In this document: piece by piece, positions 24,996-37,244 of the stretch
Layout of the letters: every line of letters begins with the position of its first letter
How positions within the stretch are numbered: position 1 is the first letter of the stretch
NCBI GenBank assembly: GCA_013180625.2
Contig: SNVD02013716.1
Coordinates: forward strand, 1-64,000
Length of the DNA: 64,000 nt
Source: Boswellia sacra
Lineage: Eukaryota; Streptophyta; Magnoliopsida; Sapindales; Burseraceae
Direction: 5' to 3'
Made by a program: the position numbers and the translations under genes
The notes under the pieces: model-generated
The model's input: only the letters and a program-made list of their open reading frames with translations
Database searches by the model: none
Told to the model about the DNA's origin: nothing

Positions 24996-27029
24996 ATGGA
25001 CAAATCTTGGATGTGGAAGGATAGGTTGTCTACTGAGTATGACATTGGGGTTAGGAATTTCTTAGATTTTGCCTCTGCCCACACAATCAACACAAACTTC
25101 ATGAGGTGCCCATGCAATGCTTGTCGTTGCTTGGACTTTCATACTAAAAATGAAGTACATCATCATTTATTCTCCAACGGGTTTGACACAAATGACAAAA
25201 CTTGGATTTGGCATGGGGAAGCAAATCCAAGTAGGGAACCTAGTAACTTCATCAACTCATCATTTGATGAATGCTCTTTTCCTATAGATGATGGTATAGA
25301 TATGGTCAACGAGGCATTCAAATACTGTGACAATGATCCGAAATCTTTGAAAATTTTACTTGAAGATGCTGAGAAGCCTTTATACCCAGGAGGCACAACT
25401 CACACAAAATTATCTGAACTAATGAAACTTTATAATCTTAAAGGGACATTTGGATGGTCGGATAATAGTTTTTCAGAATTACTTAAAGTAATTTCAGAAT
25501 TGTTGCCACCGCACAATGAAATGCCTTCATCCATGTACGAAGCGAAGAAAACAATGGTTTCGTTAGGATTGTCATATGAAAAAATACATGCATGTCCTAA
25601 TGATTGCATTTTATATAGAAAAGAGTATGCATCATTTGGCTCTTGTCCTACTTGTGCATTGTCAAGATGGAAGAAAACGTCTAACAGCTCTAAATTTAGA
25701 CTTTGGTAGGGATTTAGGAAACTTTTATGGGATGATGGAGTTGATGTGTATGATTCTTACAGGAAGGAAACTTTTAACATGCGGGCCGTATTGTTGTGGA
25801 CAATCAATGATTTTCCAGCATATGGCAACGTTTCTGGGTGTTCTGTAAAAGGGTACTATGGTTGTCCAATATGTGGGGAAGAAACATCTTCATGTAGGTT
25901 AAAACATGGTAAGAAAAACATCTACATGGGTCACAGACGATTCCTTCCTCTAAGTCATCCATATAGGTCTAAAAAAAAGGCATTCAATGGACACCCAAAA
26001 CATGGTCTCCCTCCCAAACCACTTAGCGGGGAGGACATCTTACAAAAACTTGAAAATTTTCAAAATATTTGGGGGAAAAGTAAGGATAGGAAAAGAAAGA
26101 AAAGTGATGCTGATGAAAGCCAATGTTATAAGAAAAAATCAATTTTCTTCAGTCTCCCATATTGAAAACATTTATATGTTCGACACAACTTAGATGTGAT
26201 GCACATTGAAAAAAATGTTTGTGAGAGTATTTATGGCACACTACTAAATATTCCGGGGAAGACAAAAGATAATCTTAACTCTAGATTAGATCTTGTAGAG
26301 ATGGGTTTGAGGGAAAAATTACAACCATCCCATAAAAACAGTCGAACATATTTGCCTCCTGCTTGTTACACGCTGAGTAAGAAAGATAAACAGTTGTTTT
26401 GCCAAACTTTACATGACCTTAGAGTTCCTTTTGGATATTGTTCAAATTTTAGGAACCTTGTATCCATGGATGATTTAAAGTTGGTTGGTCTTAAGTCCCA
26501 CGATTGTCATGCTTTGATGCAACAATTACTACCATTGGCCTTGAGATCAGTGTTGCCTAAGCATGTTCGGTACGCCATTACTAAGTTGTGTGTCTTCTTC
26601 AATAACCTTTGCACCAAAGTGGTTGAAGTTCCTAAGTTACAGAAAATTCAAAGTGAACTTGTCATAACCTTGTGTTTGCTTGAGAAATACTTTCCACCTT
26701 CGTTTTTCGACATCATGGTGCACCTAACAGTACATCTGGTTAGAGAAGTTAGGTTGTGCGGGCCTGTCTATCTTAGATGGATGTATCCTTTTGAGAGATA
26801 CATGAAAATTCTTAAAGGATTTGTTCAGAATAGAAATCGACCTGAAGGTTGTATTGCTGAGTGTTACATTGCATCGGAGGCAATTGATTTTTGCTCAGAG
26901 TATGTTGGTGTTGTTGATGGACCTATGGAATTTGATGGTCCATTGCTTGGAGGTCGGGTGTTTTCTATTTCTCAAGATGAATGGTCACAAGCACACCTAT
27001 ATGTATTACAAAACATGGAAGAAGTGTAA
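24996..27029 (+). pseudogene. CACTA tnp2-type transposase (TNPD), catalytic core deleted
   Basis: The family's catalytic transposase. The start at 24996 gives MDKSWMWKDRLSTEYDIGVR, the usual transposase-associated domain, with a zinc-type CPCNACRC. The tnp2 domain follows with GSCPTCALSRWKKTSN. The frame then stops (25707) and resumes with LLWDDGVDVYDSYRKETFNM. In intact relatives about 130-150 residues lie between these two motifs, including part of the DDE-type active site, so this is an internal deletion. Further on are AVLLWTINDFPAYGN, CPICGEETSS and (from 26196) MHIEKNVCESIYGTLLNIPG, then the DUF4218 region with MYPFERYMKILKGFVQNRNR. A stop and small frameshift lie near 26163. It ends with a stop at 27029, close to an intron. 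Confidence 0.9.
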
Positions 27030-27129
27030 CCTTACATTGAGTAAGTATCTAATTTTCTTATTTCTTCGTATAATTTTAGTTGTTCAATTCCTTATTTTGT
27101 CCTATATATCTAACCAATGTTGTATTTGT

Positions 27130-28008
27130 TTTGCTAGAATGCATATGAATTGGTTGAAGACTCGTTTTCCTAGGCAAGTGAAAATGCAAAGTGGCTAAAA
27201 GATGAACACAACCGTACCTTTATCTCATGGTTTAAATTGGAGGTACATATTGGATTTCAACATATTGCCTTATGAATTAGTGTTTTCAGGTAAATAATTT
27301 ATCTATAGAGCTTCAATTAACATTTTAAGCATTGATCTTTAATAGGTTGGGAATGCTGTTAATAATAATGAGGACATCTCTCCCACATTGAAATGGTTAG
27401 CAGAAGGGCCTCGTCCATATGTGAGAAGTTATTCCGGTTACATCATCAACAACTGTCATTACCATACAAGAGAGCATGGGGAACACAAAGTCCATCAAAA
27501 TAGTGGAGTTAGCATTGTGGCATCAACAATGCAAATTTCTAGTGCCAAAGACAAAAATCCAATAGTTAGGGATCTAACTTTTTATGGTGTAATTAACAAG
27601 ATATGGGAGTTGGATTACCACTCCTTCAGCTTCCCTGTGTTTCAATGTGATCGGGTTGACAACAATGGGGGTGTTAGAGTTGATGAATTCGGGGTGCCAT
27701 TGGTTGATCTCACTCGTGTCGAACACAAGTCAGATTCATTTGTTCTTGCTTCGCAAGTTAAGCAAGTATTTTATGTGACTGACCAAAGTGATGAAAGATG
27801 GTCTATAGTTCAGTTCATCTCCGATAAATGTTACAAAATACATAGAAGTCAAGACGAAATACCTTTATTGGTTGAACAACATCCATTCACAAATGCTTTA
27901 CCTGCGGTTGACTCCATTGACACGTTTGAGGATGATGAGAGTAGGTGCCTTAGAGAGGATTTAGATGGCATATGGATTAAAAACAAAACTATCAAAAATT
28001 TGCAATAA
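27130..28008 (+). pseudogene. 3' exons of the tnp2 transposase (DUF4216 region)
   Basis: A short exon near 27138-27239 ends at a GTACAT donor. The next begins after TTTAATAG at 27343 and runs open to the stop at 28008. It reads LKWLAEGPRPYVRSYSGYII, then PIVRDLTFYGVINKIWELDY and the DUF4216 body (FPVFQCDRVDNNGGVRVDEF, QVKQVFYVTDQSDERWSIVQ). This is the normal C-terminal part of plant CACTA transposases. The short exon has a stop near 27166, consistent with the dead catalytic part upstream. Confidence 0.82.
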
Positions 28009-28183
28009 ATGTTAAAAGGTTCACCTTATCCAAAATTATAAATGGTTTTACTTTGTTTATTAATTGTATTATTTTGAACATCATTATTGTATTAGAGTAT
28101 ATTACATATTCCTTGGACATTCCATAGTAACAGGTGTATTTAATAGATTAATAAAATGTTGTGTATTTTTTTTTGCAGGACAG

Positions 28184-31100
28184 CGACAATGGAGGAGGAT
28201 GGCAATAAAGAATTGAATGATGGTCAGAATAGTAGGGAGGCACCAACAAAGCGCAAGAAAAGAGGCATATGCAAAGGAGTTAGAACGAACAGAAAAAAAT
28301 AAAGGTGTGAAGCTGCCGATTATAACTACCACCAACGGGGTGCCAATTGGGCAGAATAGGAATGCACTCATATCCACTATTGGTGTTTTGGCACGTGATT
28401 CAGTCCCTATTACATATCCAAGTTGGAGAGCTGTGAAAGACAACTATAAAAACAAGATATGGGAAGAAATTAAGGTACTCATCTAAATCTATTAACAATG
28501 TTGTGTATGTGTTTTATTTTGTTCTAATTGTTTAAAACAATTTTTGTAGAGCAAATTTGACATTGATGAGAAATGGAAGACTTATTTGTTGCAAGAAGCT
28601 GGTACAGCTTGGAAAAATTTTAAGTTTTGGTTGACTAGTAGATTCATTTTGCCAAATAAGGATGATCCCACAAAAGTGAAATATCCATCGAAGGAGTATC
28701 GCGGCAAAATTCAACAAGAAGATTGGGACAAATTTGTTGCAAACCGTGTGAGTGATGAGTTTCAGGTAAAGATTCTTATTTAATTTGTTTGCATCAGTTT
28801 GCTCAAATCTGGAATTTTAGCATGAGAGGTCATCATAACTTAAATTTATATGTTGGTGTGCTTTTTAGGTTGTATGTAAGAGAAGTTATTGAAGGATGAT
28901 GTAAAAAAATTGCATAAGTACATGCCTTATAACATCTAGCTAAGTTAATTAATGTTAGTTGAGTTAGATTAGTTTATTTATGTGAAAGACTAATTCATTT
29001 TCTGATCTGAATTTTGTTTCATTAAGTTGAGTTACACAGAATGTTTAATGATCTGAAAAAATTTAATGCTATAGGTTAATTTATTTTGTTATTTGTATGT
29101 AATGACATATGAAATTTATTACAAAATTTGAAGGAATATCGTGCAATTCAAAGCAAGAGAAGAAAGATAAACAAATATGACCATTGTACTGGACGATTAG
29201 GTTATGCAAAGTTGGAAGAAAAAATGGTAATATGGTTGTTTTTAGTTATGTGAGTGTTTATGGTTTTCATACCAGTGGTATTTAGCTTATAAATAAGATA
29301 ATTTATTTATTCCTTAATATGTGTAGCGAGAGAAATCTGGGGATTGGAGTTCACCAATTGATCGAGCTGATTTGTGGGTGCAAGCGAGAAAAAGAAAGAA
29401 AGATGGTAACTACCATCCGAACGTGGCTCCTATTGTGGAGAAGATTGTGAGTAATTCTATCTATTTAGCATTAGAATTTATGTTTTTATACTTGTTGAGA
29501 TAACCTGCCCAACAAAAAGTATAACTCTTACGTAATAATTTTGGTCTGTTATAGGATGAGTTAAAGGCACAATCAGCATCGGGCATTATAGACACTTCAG
29601 ATTGTAATGATATTCTTGCCCGGGCATTAGAGAGAGGCGAGCATAGTGGGAGGGTAAGGGGGGTGGGCAAATTTGTGACTCCTTCAAAGTATTTTTCGAG
29701 ATTAGATCGAACTTATGAAAGTGAAAAAATTGTGGAAGACTTGAAAAAATAGATTGAGGAAAGAGATGCAAAGATAGCCCTTCTCATCAGCCAAGTAGCG
29801 ACAGTTAAGTTGCGAGGGTCAAGTAACACAGTGCCAGAGGATCAATTCAATTTTGGAGTACATAAATCTGAGGACATGGTGAGAACTCCATCTGTGGCAT
29901 CTGACAAGGTCTCAAGTGAAGCAATACATGCAAGGAGCACTAGTAAAGTGGAAAAGGAAATGAAATTGGAAGATGAGAAGGATGGTGTGAAGGAGCAAAC
30001 TCCACATGCTCAAACTACACAAGTAAGAATATATTTGAGATTTAACGGTATAGATATAAATATTTTTTTGACCTTTTGTTTAGTTATGCAAAATCATATA
30101 TTATTTTCTAATTTGTTTCAGCCTAGATGGTGTAATTTAAAAGTGCAACTAGATGGAGAGACAAAGGCAATTGGAAAAATTTTGACGGATGGGGTTCCAA
30201 ACATGTTGGTATGCATTGAGGTTTGTTTTGATCGAGTTGCCATGCTACCTATACAGTTGAATGAAGATATACCGGAAACCATATATGATGCAGTAGGGGA
30301 ACATGTGGAATGGCCTGCACATCTTGTTGCTGAAACTGATGAGGTAATGAAGAATCAACATCGCTCAATTTGCGTTTTATCTATCATTTGCCTCAATTTA
30401 ACCTTAAATGCATGAAATTTACTTTGATTTTTTGAGATTTTTAAACATAGGATGCAACTGAATCAAGCCCACCAAAAAAGAAAGTCAGCCAGGAGTTGAA
30501 AGCACTGCAAAGGGATGAAGAAGAAGGTAAGAAGCAAATCCCAAAACCTGATGCAGTGGTGATGCTTGAAGGATTAGTGAACATTAGGGTGGACAAGGAT
30601 AAAGACATTAAAATTCAGTTTGAGGTTGGATTATTTGGGTATGATGTTGCAACGTATTTGTCTCATGGTGATATGAGGTGCATCATCGAGTACAAGGAGC
30701 TAATGCAAAACTGCATCTCAATTTATATGAGGTTTGAATATATTTCATCTTTTATGCCATTATTGATTAAGTTTACTGCTTGGTATTGACTATTATGCAT
30801 ATTGGAAATAATCAGATTTTAGGAAGATCTGTTTACATTTTCTTTTTATTTTTTGTTCTATTTTCATCATCATGCCCACATGCAATAATGCTGTTGATTT
30901 ATATTTTTGTTACGTGTTGATGTTATACTTTGGGAGCTTGACCCTTTACTTTGAAGGATTTTTTGGTACTAATTTGATTTTGAGATATTATATTGTGGAA
31001 ATGTGAAAGCCTTTTAACAAGAGAGGTTGTGCAATATAGCTTAAAGGCACAAGAGGGCTGTTTTTGCAATATTATGCATACCTAAAACATTATTGGTAGA

Positions 31101-32440
31101 TATGTATTCAAAATTTCACAACAGGTTTAAGTTTGATTATATCATATTCATTTGTCTAAGAGATATGTTGTTTCTATTTATAGTTACTTGTCTATCAATA
31201 TAGATGATGTTTTTTACTGTCGATACTTTAGTATCATGAACACATTTACTACATTTTAAGATATGTATTCAAAATTTCACAACAGGTTTAAATTTTCTTA
31301 TATCATATTCATTTGTCTAAGAGATATGTTGTTTCTATTTATAGTTACTTGTCTATGAATATAGATGCTGTTTTTTAATGTCGATACTTAACTATCATGA
31401 ACAACATTTACTACATTTTGAGATCAGTTTTTAGTTGCACTTTGAAAGTTCATTTATTTAATTAATTGATTTGCTCTTTTGTGGTAAGTGAATGGCAAAA
31501 GTTCATTGATTGTATTTGTTATTGTAGTTATCTATATGGGACATTAGAAGGAGGATCAGCCACACAACAGTTTGGCTTTATCAACCCCTCAACAGTCCTA
31601 CCAAACAAGCTTCAAGATGCTAATTTGCGTGCTGACATGTCTGAATCAATTGCGAAGAAGCTAAAAAGTTTCAAAGATAGGAAGTTTGTTTTTCTTCCTT
31701 ACAATCCAGGGTATATTTTCATTATTAACATGTGTTAATTTTATTTATATAGTTTGATTTCTTTTTTCCAGTATTTTGCACTACAATTCACTTATTATAA
31801 TTTGTTGGCAGCTACCATTGGACTGTGATGGTGTTTGACATGAAAGCCTTCAAAATATATTTTCTTGATTCAATGAGGGGAGCTATTGGTGAAGACGTTA
31901 AAGAAGTTATAAACCGGTATTTTCATGTCATTCTTAACATAAAACTATTGGTGTTTTGGAAGTTTATGAGTAATTAATGTTAATTATATGTGCTGGTAGG
32001 GGGTTTGCGTCTTGCCAATTTGTTGGAAATAAAAAGAAAAAGAAAGTTTATTGGATTTCAGTGAAGGTATAATTTTAATGGTTTTGGTACTCGTATGACA
32101 TTTCAACAATGTGTAAACACAATTATTATGTCAATAACGATTTATTTACGGATATATAGGGCTCAAGACAGGTGGGAAACTTTGAATGTGGGTATTACAT
32201 TCTAAGATATATGAAAGAAATCATGTTAGACCCTAGGATCCTGTGTGAGAAGGTGAGTTGGTGTCAATTTTACTTGTTTATCAAGTTTGGATATTGTTAG
32301 AGAAGTAATTATGCTTGATTATGTTGCAGTTCAACAAGAAAGAAAAATATAATGATGAAGAGATTAATGATATCATATTTGAGTGGGCAAAGCATGTTAC
32401 CCAACTTATATTATTGAAGCATGCCCAGGAAAAGGCTTGA
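28184..32440 (+). pseudogene. CACTA second gene: Transposase_24 domain fused to Ulp1 (C48) protease
   Basis: About a dozen short exons with good GT-AG borders. The first codes a basic N-terminus (THRKKRG-like, 28190-28290; one frameshift). Then GVPIGQNRNALISTIGVLAR, WKTYLLQEAGTAWKNFKFWL, WSSPIDRADLWVQARKRKKD and RALERGEHSGRVRGVGKFVT follow, the plant Transposase_24 (Ptta/En/Spm) pattern. The C-terminal exons from 31525 encode a Ulp1-type cysteine protease. Its catalytic His is in YHWTVMVF (31811), Asp in YFLDSMRGA, and Gln/Cys in RQVGNFECGYYILRYM (32165), all present. The stop is near 32438. One in-frame TAG (29749) and the frameshift are the only clear lesions. The DNA-binding protein of these elements binds subterminal motifs; the protease may act on SUMO-like conjugates. 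Both roles come from the families. Confidence 0.83.
31096..31421 (+). repeat. Tandem duplication of ~162 bp in an intron
   Basis: 'agatatgtattcaaaatttc' occurs at about 31098 and 31260, and the two units match over their length ('ttacttgtctatcaatatag' against '...atgaatatag'). It sits in the intron between the Transposase_24 part and the Ulp1 part. Confidence 0.88.
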
Positions 32441-34343
32441 ACATATGGTTGAATACAAGAAATAATTTAACTTATACATAAGGTTTTCATATTTGTCAAT
32501 TCTTTCTAACAAGTGTATTTCTAATGTTGCATCCTTGTAGATTGAAAAAGTTATGTTGATTGATTTTGTTGATATATGTGGTGTACAGTTGCTAACTTAT
32601 TTTTTGGGGATCGTAAATTGGTGGGTTAATTTCTTGTTTATGTTCTTTTTTTGATTATGTTATTTTAGTTTATTTTGTGTATGTATGTATATATATTGAT
32701 TCTTTTGTTTTTGGGTGTTGGTGTAGATTTGCTTGTGTAAACCAGACATCGAAGGTGCTTTTGGCTAGATCTCTTGTTTATATGGTATGTTGTTTATTTA
32801 TGTTGGGAGAAATATATATATATTAATTTGTAATGCCAACTTATGCTGATAAACTCTGCCAACTTATGCTGGACAGATTTGGACAGGACACCTGTTTACT
32901 TTTAGCTTAGCTTACAGCCTAAGTGAATAGAGCTCAAGTTTTAGTTTTCTTCACTCTTGTGTGGAAATTTTTATTTGGTTCTGATTTGGTGTTTTATTAT
33001 CGCAAAACTGGAGACTTTTAGGGTTTTGAGATTGCGTCTTACGTGGTGCCATTTTCTCTACCAAGCGGGTGGATGAATACAAGTGAGTTAATGGGTTGCG
33101 GTTTTGACTTCTTATATTTTCCATCTTTTTTATCGGGTTGGGGCCATTTGGGCTACGCGGTGTAGACGTTTTGTTTTTCTGAAGCTCAAGCGAAAACATG
33201 AGAATAGAGATAGACATCATTACTAACTAGTTGTGTAGCTCGTCATTTCACTGGCTTCTTTCTGCCACTAGTGGTAAAGTTTGTATCTTGCCATGTGTCA
33301 TTGGCAAACCTTCTTTTAGATGCACGGTAGCCATCTGCGCAAACAAGCAGCTACCAAAATTTAATAGGTCATCATAAATACTTTATTATTCTGTAGCAGT
33401 TTATTATAGTTTGGGACTGTCATGTAGCAATTTACAGGATTCCCTCTTCTATTTAAGGCTTCTTTGCTGTTTATTTCCATGCAAGCATATCGTTTTACCA
33501 CCTTTGTCACAAGAGCACTCTTATTCCTGTTATTTATTTAATTTCTATCCCCACTTAAGTTGCCATGAGAACATGAGGAAGTAATTGATTTTAAAACATT
33601 ATATGAGTGGTGTCTTGATTTATGGTTCTATTTTTCGGTTACATGTTGGGCATGCCACTGTCTTTGATGCCAAAATGTCTATGATCTTTGTCATGTAACT
33701 CTCAACCATATGAAAGCCTGAGAACAGACATAATATGCTGGGTGAAATAAATTCCAGATGTCTGACAAATTTTAAGGGTGTTGCCATAAGCTCAGCCTAT
33801 TATAGTGTTGTTTGGGTATTGATTTAGCATTAGTCCTATTGCATGAATGCTTAGCACATTATTAATTAATATTTGTAATGTCTATGATTATCAACTTGCT
33901 CCTCTTTCTAGTTTAGACAGAAGGCAGGGTTAATACAGATATTTTTGTTTTTTTCCTTTTTCTTTTTCCACTTTTATCACCTTTTTGCAATAGTAATTAC
34001 CCTAATATACACTTAGTAGAACAGAAAATATTATTTCAAGTTACATTTCTATTATGACAAACATTAAGATACAAGAGTCCAGACGTTTATAGGTCTTGAT
34101 AATTTTAATGCCAGTAAGGATGAAAGATTACTGTTTTAACAAGTTTTAGTTCTTGTTCTCCTATTATTCAATTAATGTAGTACATGACAAATCGATAAAG
34201 TCTTTTATGCTTGGCTGACATTTCAAATTGTGCGTGAAATTATGACTTTTGCTTTGTGGTCTATTTACATGGTTTTAAAAGTTTGTTGCAGAATGGGAAC
34301 TCCCACTTATGGTTTCTGATCTTTTCAGATTTACTTTTTGTAG
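32441..34343. other. CACTA 3' region, mainly non-coding
   Basis: No transposon gene is seen after 32440. It includes a possible minus-strand captured promoter and leader (32980-33210) and an ~80-bp block 'aattttaatgccagtaagg...' at 34098 that recurs at 34640. The sequence near 34000-34340 looks like introns of the captured AHL fragment. Confidence 0.5.
32980..33210 (-). promoter_or_regulatory. Possible captured promoter and first exon of a translation-type gene
   Basis: Read on the minus strand, 'gtagcccaaatggcccc' (33140-33160) contains site II-like GCCCA motifs. An ATG in 'aaaatggcaccac' (about 33050) is followed at once by a GTAAGA donor. An AAACCCTAAA telo-box lies 25 bp beyond (about 33017-33027). 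Site II elements with a telo-box are typical of plant ribosomal-protein and translation genes. The gene cannot be named from three codons. Confidence 0.35.
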
Positions 34344-34411
34344 GTGAATGGGTTGCATGCTCTGTTGGGGCTAATTTTACACCACATATCATTACTGTTA
34401 ATACTGGTGAG
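34344..34411 (+). pseudogene. AHL: Captured exon of an AT-hook nuclear-localised (AHL) gene
   Basis: After an acceptor (TTTTTGTAG) a 68-bp exon reads EWVACSVGANFTPHIITVNT, then GE, and ends at a donor (GTATGC). This is the start of the PPC/DUF296 domain of plant AHL proteins, and the exon ends at a place where AHL genes of the intron-containing type have an intron. The neighbouring exons are absent. AHL proteins bind AT-rich DNA in the nucleus; this fragment cannot do so by itself. It lies 1.1 kb inside the right end of the CACTA element. Confidence 0.75.
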
Positions 34412-34789
34412 GTATGCTTAGACCATAGCATGTGTCTTTGAGAAATTATTTCTTTCCATTTTCGCTGGCTTCATGGCTTCAATGCAAAATCTCCTAAATT
34501 TCATGGTAGGAAAAAGGAGGGTGGAGATAACAGCGAATATCAGTCAGGCTTTAGGCCCTTCCTCGCTTTGTCTTTCCCTAAAACCACATTTAACTTGTAT
34601 ATATGTTTGAGTATATATAATGATTGAAAATCTAAGTCAGAATTTTAATGCCAGTCAGGATGAAAGATTACTGTTCTGACAGGTTTTGGTTATTGTTCTC
34701 CTATTATTCAATTAATGTATCAACCAATTCTATTTGTATTATGTAGGAAGACTATAATTTTTTTGAAAAACATTTATAAAAATATATAT

Positions 34790-35545
34790 ATACATACTTG
34801 ACGGTTCAGGTTCAATGATTAGGCCATTTCTAAAAATTTGACAATAACAAAACCTGAATATGTCATATTTACCTATTAATAAACAGTCAAATATAAATTC
34901 TGTCATACATGACACTGTCTAAACCGACAAGTATAATAAACAGTCAAATATGAGAAGTGTCAAATATGAGCCAATAATATTGACATACTTGACGGTCAGA
35001 AGGAATCAAATATGGAAAAATTAGGTTTTCGTAGCTCACATATTTGACAGTCATAAGCAATGGAAAATTCGTTTTGTCATAGTCATACTTGACAGTACTA
35101 AAACGGTCAAGTATTAAAGTAATAATATTTGTCTGTGAAAAAGAGTCAAATATTATACATTTTGCTCATATACGGTCAGGTAAATTGCATAATACTTGAC
35201 GGTTATAAGCAGTCAAATTTTGAAACAATTCGACCGTTAGGCTTATAATATTTGACGGTTACTGTCAAATATTATTAACAAAATTTAAAAATTTGGACCG
35301 TTAGTTTGTCATATTTGACGGTTAATGTCAAATATTTCTTCAATAAATCGTCAAATAAGGCCTAAAATTTGAATCCCAGGGTATACAAACTTGACTGTTT
35401 TGTAAGAGTCAAATAATGATATAGTGAATATTTGACAGTTTGACCAATGGTCAACTATTATCATATTTGACAGTGACATATATGACACGTAAAAACCGTC
35501 AAATATTATCATATTTGACGCCTAAAAACCGTCAAATATTTACTT
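34790..35545. repeat. Right subterminal repeats of CACTA
   Basis: Many copies of 'atatttgacggtta' and its reverse 'aaccgtcaaatatta' in both orientations, for example near 35220, 35260, 35315, 35340, 35435, 35470, 35500 and 35520. Weaker versions begin at 34797. Such short subterminal repeats are the binding sites for the TnpA-type protein in En/Spm elements. The left end has only a few weak copies (10391-10500). Confidence 0.85.
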
Positions 35546-35558
35546 TTTTCTTGTAGTG
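35546..35558 (-). repeat. Right terminal inverted repeat of CACTA
   Basis: TTTTCTTGTAGTG, reverse complement CACTACAAGAAAA, the canonical CACTA terminus. It is followed directly by GAT, the duplicated target. Confidence 0.92.
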
Positions 35559-36790
35559 GATGCTCAGCTTAAGTATTCCACCATTGAGAAAGAACTGTTA
35601 GCGGTTATTTTTGCTTTAGAAAAGTTTCGTTCTTCTTTAATTGGTGCTAAAATAACAGTTTATTCTGATCATGCAGCCTTTAGGTAGTTGGTCACAAAGA
35701 AAGATGCTAAATCAAGTTTATTAAGTGGATACTCCTCTTACAAGAATTTGACTTGGAGATCAAAGATAAGAGGGGAAGTGAAAACTTAGTTGCAGACCAT
35801 CTTAGTCGCCTTATACATGATAAGGATGCACTACCATTGCAAGAAAGTTTTTCGGATGGACAATTAATGTCTCTGAGTGTAGCAGCCCTTTGGTATGCAA
35901 ATATTGTCAACTACTTAGTTACCAAGAAGCTATCATATAACTTGACTCAAGCTCAAAGAGACAAGATCAAAAACATTACCAAGCACTACATATGGGATGA
36001 TCCATACTTATGGAAGCATCGTCTTGACCAAGTAATAAGAAGGTGTGTCCTTGAATCTGAATTTAATTTAATTTTAACCTTTTGTCATTCATATGCGTGT
36101 GGAGGTCATTTTGGACCAAAAAGAGCAACCCTCAAGGTTCTTGAATATGGCTTTTATTGGCCAACATTATTTGAATATGCATGCCTATTTGGCAAAACAT
36201 GTGATCAATGCCAAAGAATAGATAATTTAAGTACCAAAAATCAAATGCCACCAACCCCTGCACTTATTGTTGAAATTTTTTATGTTTGGGGTATTGACTT
36301 CATGGATCATTTTTCTTCATCTTTTGGTAATGTTTACACTATTCTTGCTGTGGATTATGTTTCTAAATGGGTGGAAGCAAAAGCTGCGAAAACTAATGAT
36401 TCTAAAGTTGCTGTAATTTTGTGAAATCTAACATTTTTGCAAGATTTGGAACACAAAGAGCCATAATTAGCGATAGAGGAACACACTTCTGCAACATATC
36501 ATTTGATGCCTTGCTCAAGAAATACAAAATCACTCACGAGGTGTCTACTGCATATCATCCACAAACTAGTGGTCAAGTTGAAGTTTCAAATTGAGAAGTC
36601 AAGTCCATTCTCAAGAAGATAGTGAATCCAAACAGAAAAGATTGGAGCCTACGACTTGATGATGCACTATGGGCATATTGGACTACTTATAAGACACCTA
36701 TTGGTATGTCTCCATATAGGTTAGTCTATGGTAAACCATGCCACCCTCCAATAGAGTTAGATTACAAAGCATGGTGAGCAGTAAATTTTT
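35559..36790 (+). pseudogene. G1 pol part 3: RNase H end and integrase
   Basis: RNase H resumes as DAQLKYSTIEKELLAVIFAL and SDHAAFR. The tether reads FDLEIKDKRGSENLVADHLS (from about 35742). The integrase zinc domain is the His pair around HSYACGGHFGP with CDQCQRI (36080-36220). The catalytic core has the first Asp in VWGIDFMDHF (36285), the second in IISDRGTHF (36455) and Glu in SGQVEVSN (36570). [20 protein letters not shown] follows near 36715. Lesions include a stop near 35687, a +1 frameshift near 36420 and a TGA at about 36593. This is the full Gypsy order RT-RH-IN, so G1 was once autonomous. Confidence 0.9.
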
Positions 36791-37244
36791 GTAACATGGA
36801 GATGGATGCTATCGGTGAACAAAGGAAGCTTCAAATGTAATAATTGGAAGAACTTAGAAATGATGCCTAGGAGAATTAAAAAGCTTACAAGGAGAGAACT
36901 AAGGCGTTTCATGATAAGATGATCTCTAGGAAGAATTTCGAAGTGGGATAGAAAGTCCTTTTATTTCATTCTCACCTAAAGATATTTATAGGTAAGTTAT
37001 GTTCTTGATGGATTGGAGCCTTTGTTATTATTGATGTATTTTCTCATGGTGTAGTGAAAATATTTACCTTAAAAATAGGAAAAGTATTTAAGGTGAATGG
37101 ACACAGGTTGAAGCCTTATTATGAAAATTCAGTGATGTAGGACGTTGAGGAGGTACAACTCTATGAGTCAACTTATCTTGATGGGTGAGGGCAGGTAACG
37201 TCAGGTTGAGGACATTAAACCAAGCACTTATTAGGAGGCAACCC
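36791..37244 (+). pseudogene. G1 integrase C-terminus and start of post-pol tail
   Basis: The block holds degraded integrase C-terminal sequence (KAYKERTKAFHDKM-like, 36875-36920, and VNGHRLKPYYEN near 37095). It then has the non-coding phrase 'gacattaaaccaagcactta' and 'ggaggcaaccc', which also occurs in G2 at about 48380-48405. The last five bases AACCC (37240-37244) are duplicated at 62733-62737, where G1 continues with 'aatgttttta'. Confidence 0.85.

Noticed and set aside
36791..37239. Possible separate gene after G1 integrase
   Set aside because: Reads as decayed integrase C-terminus and the post-pol phrase shared with G2.
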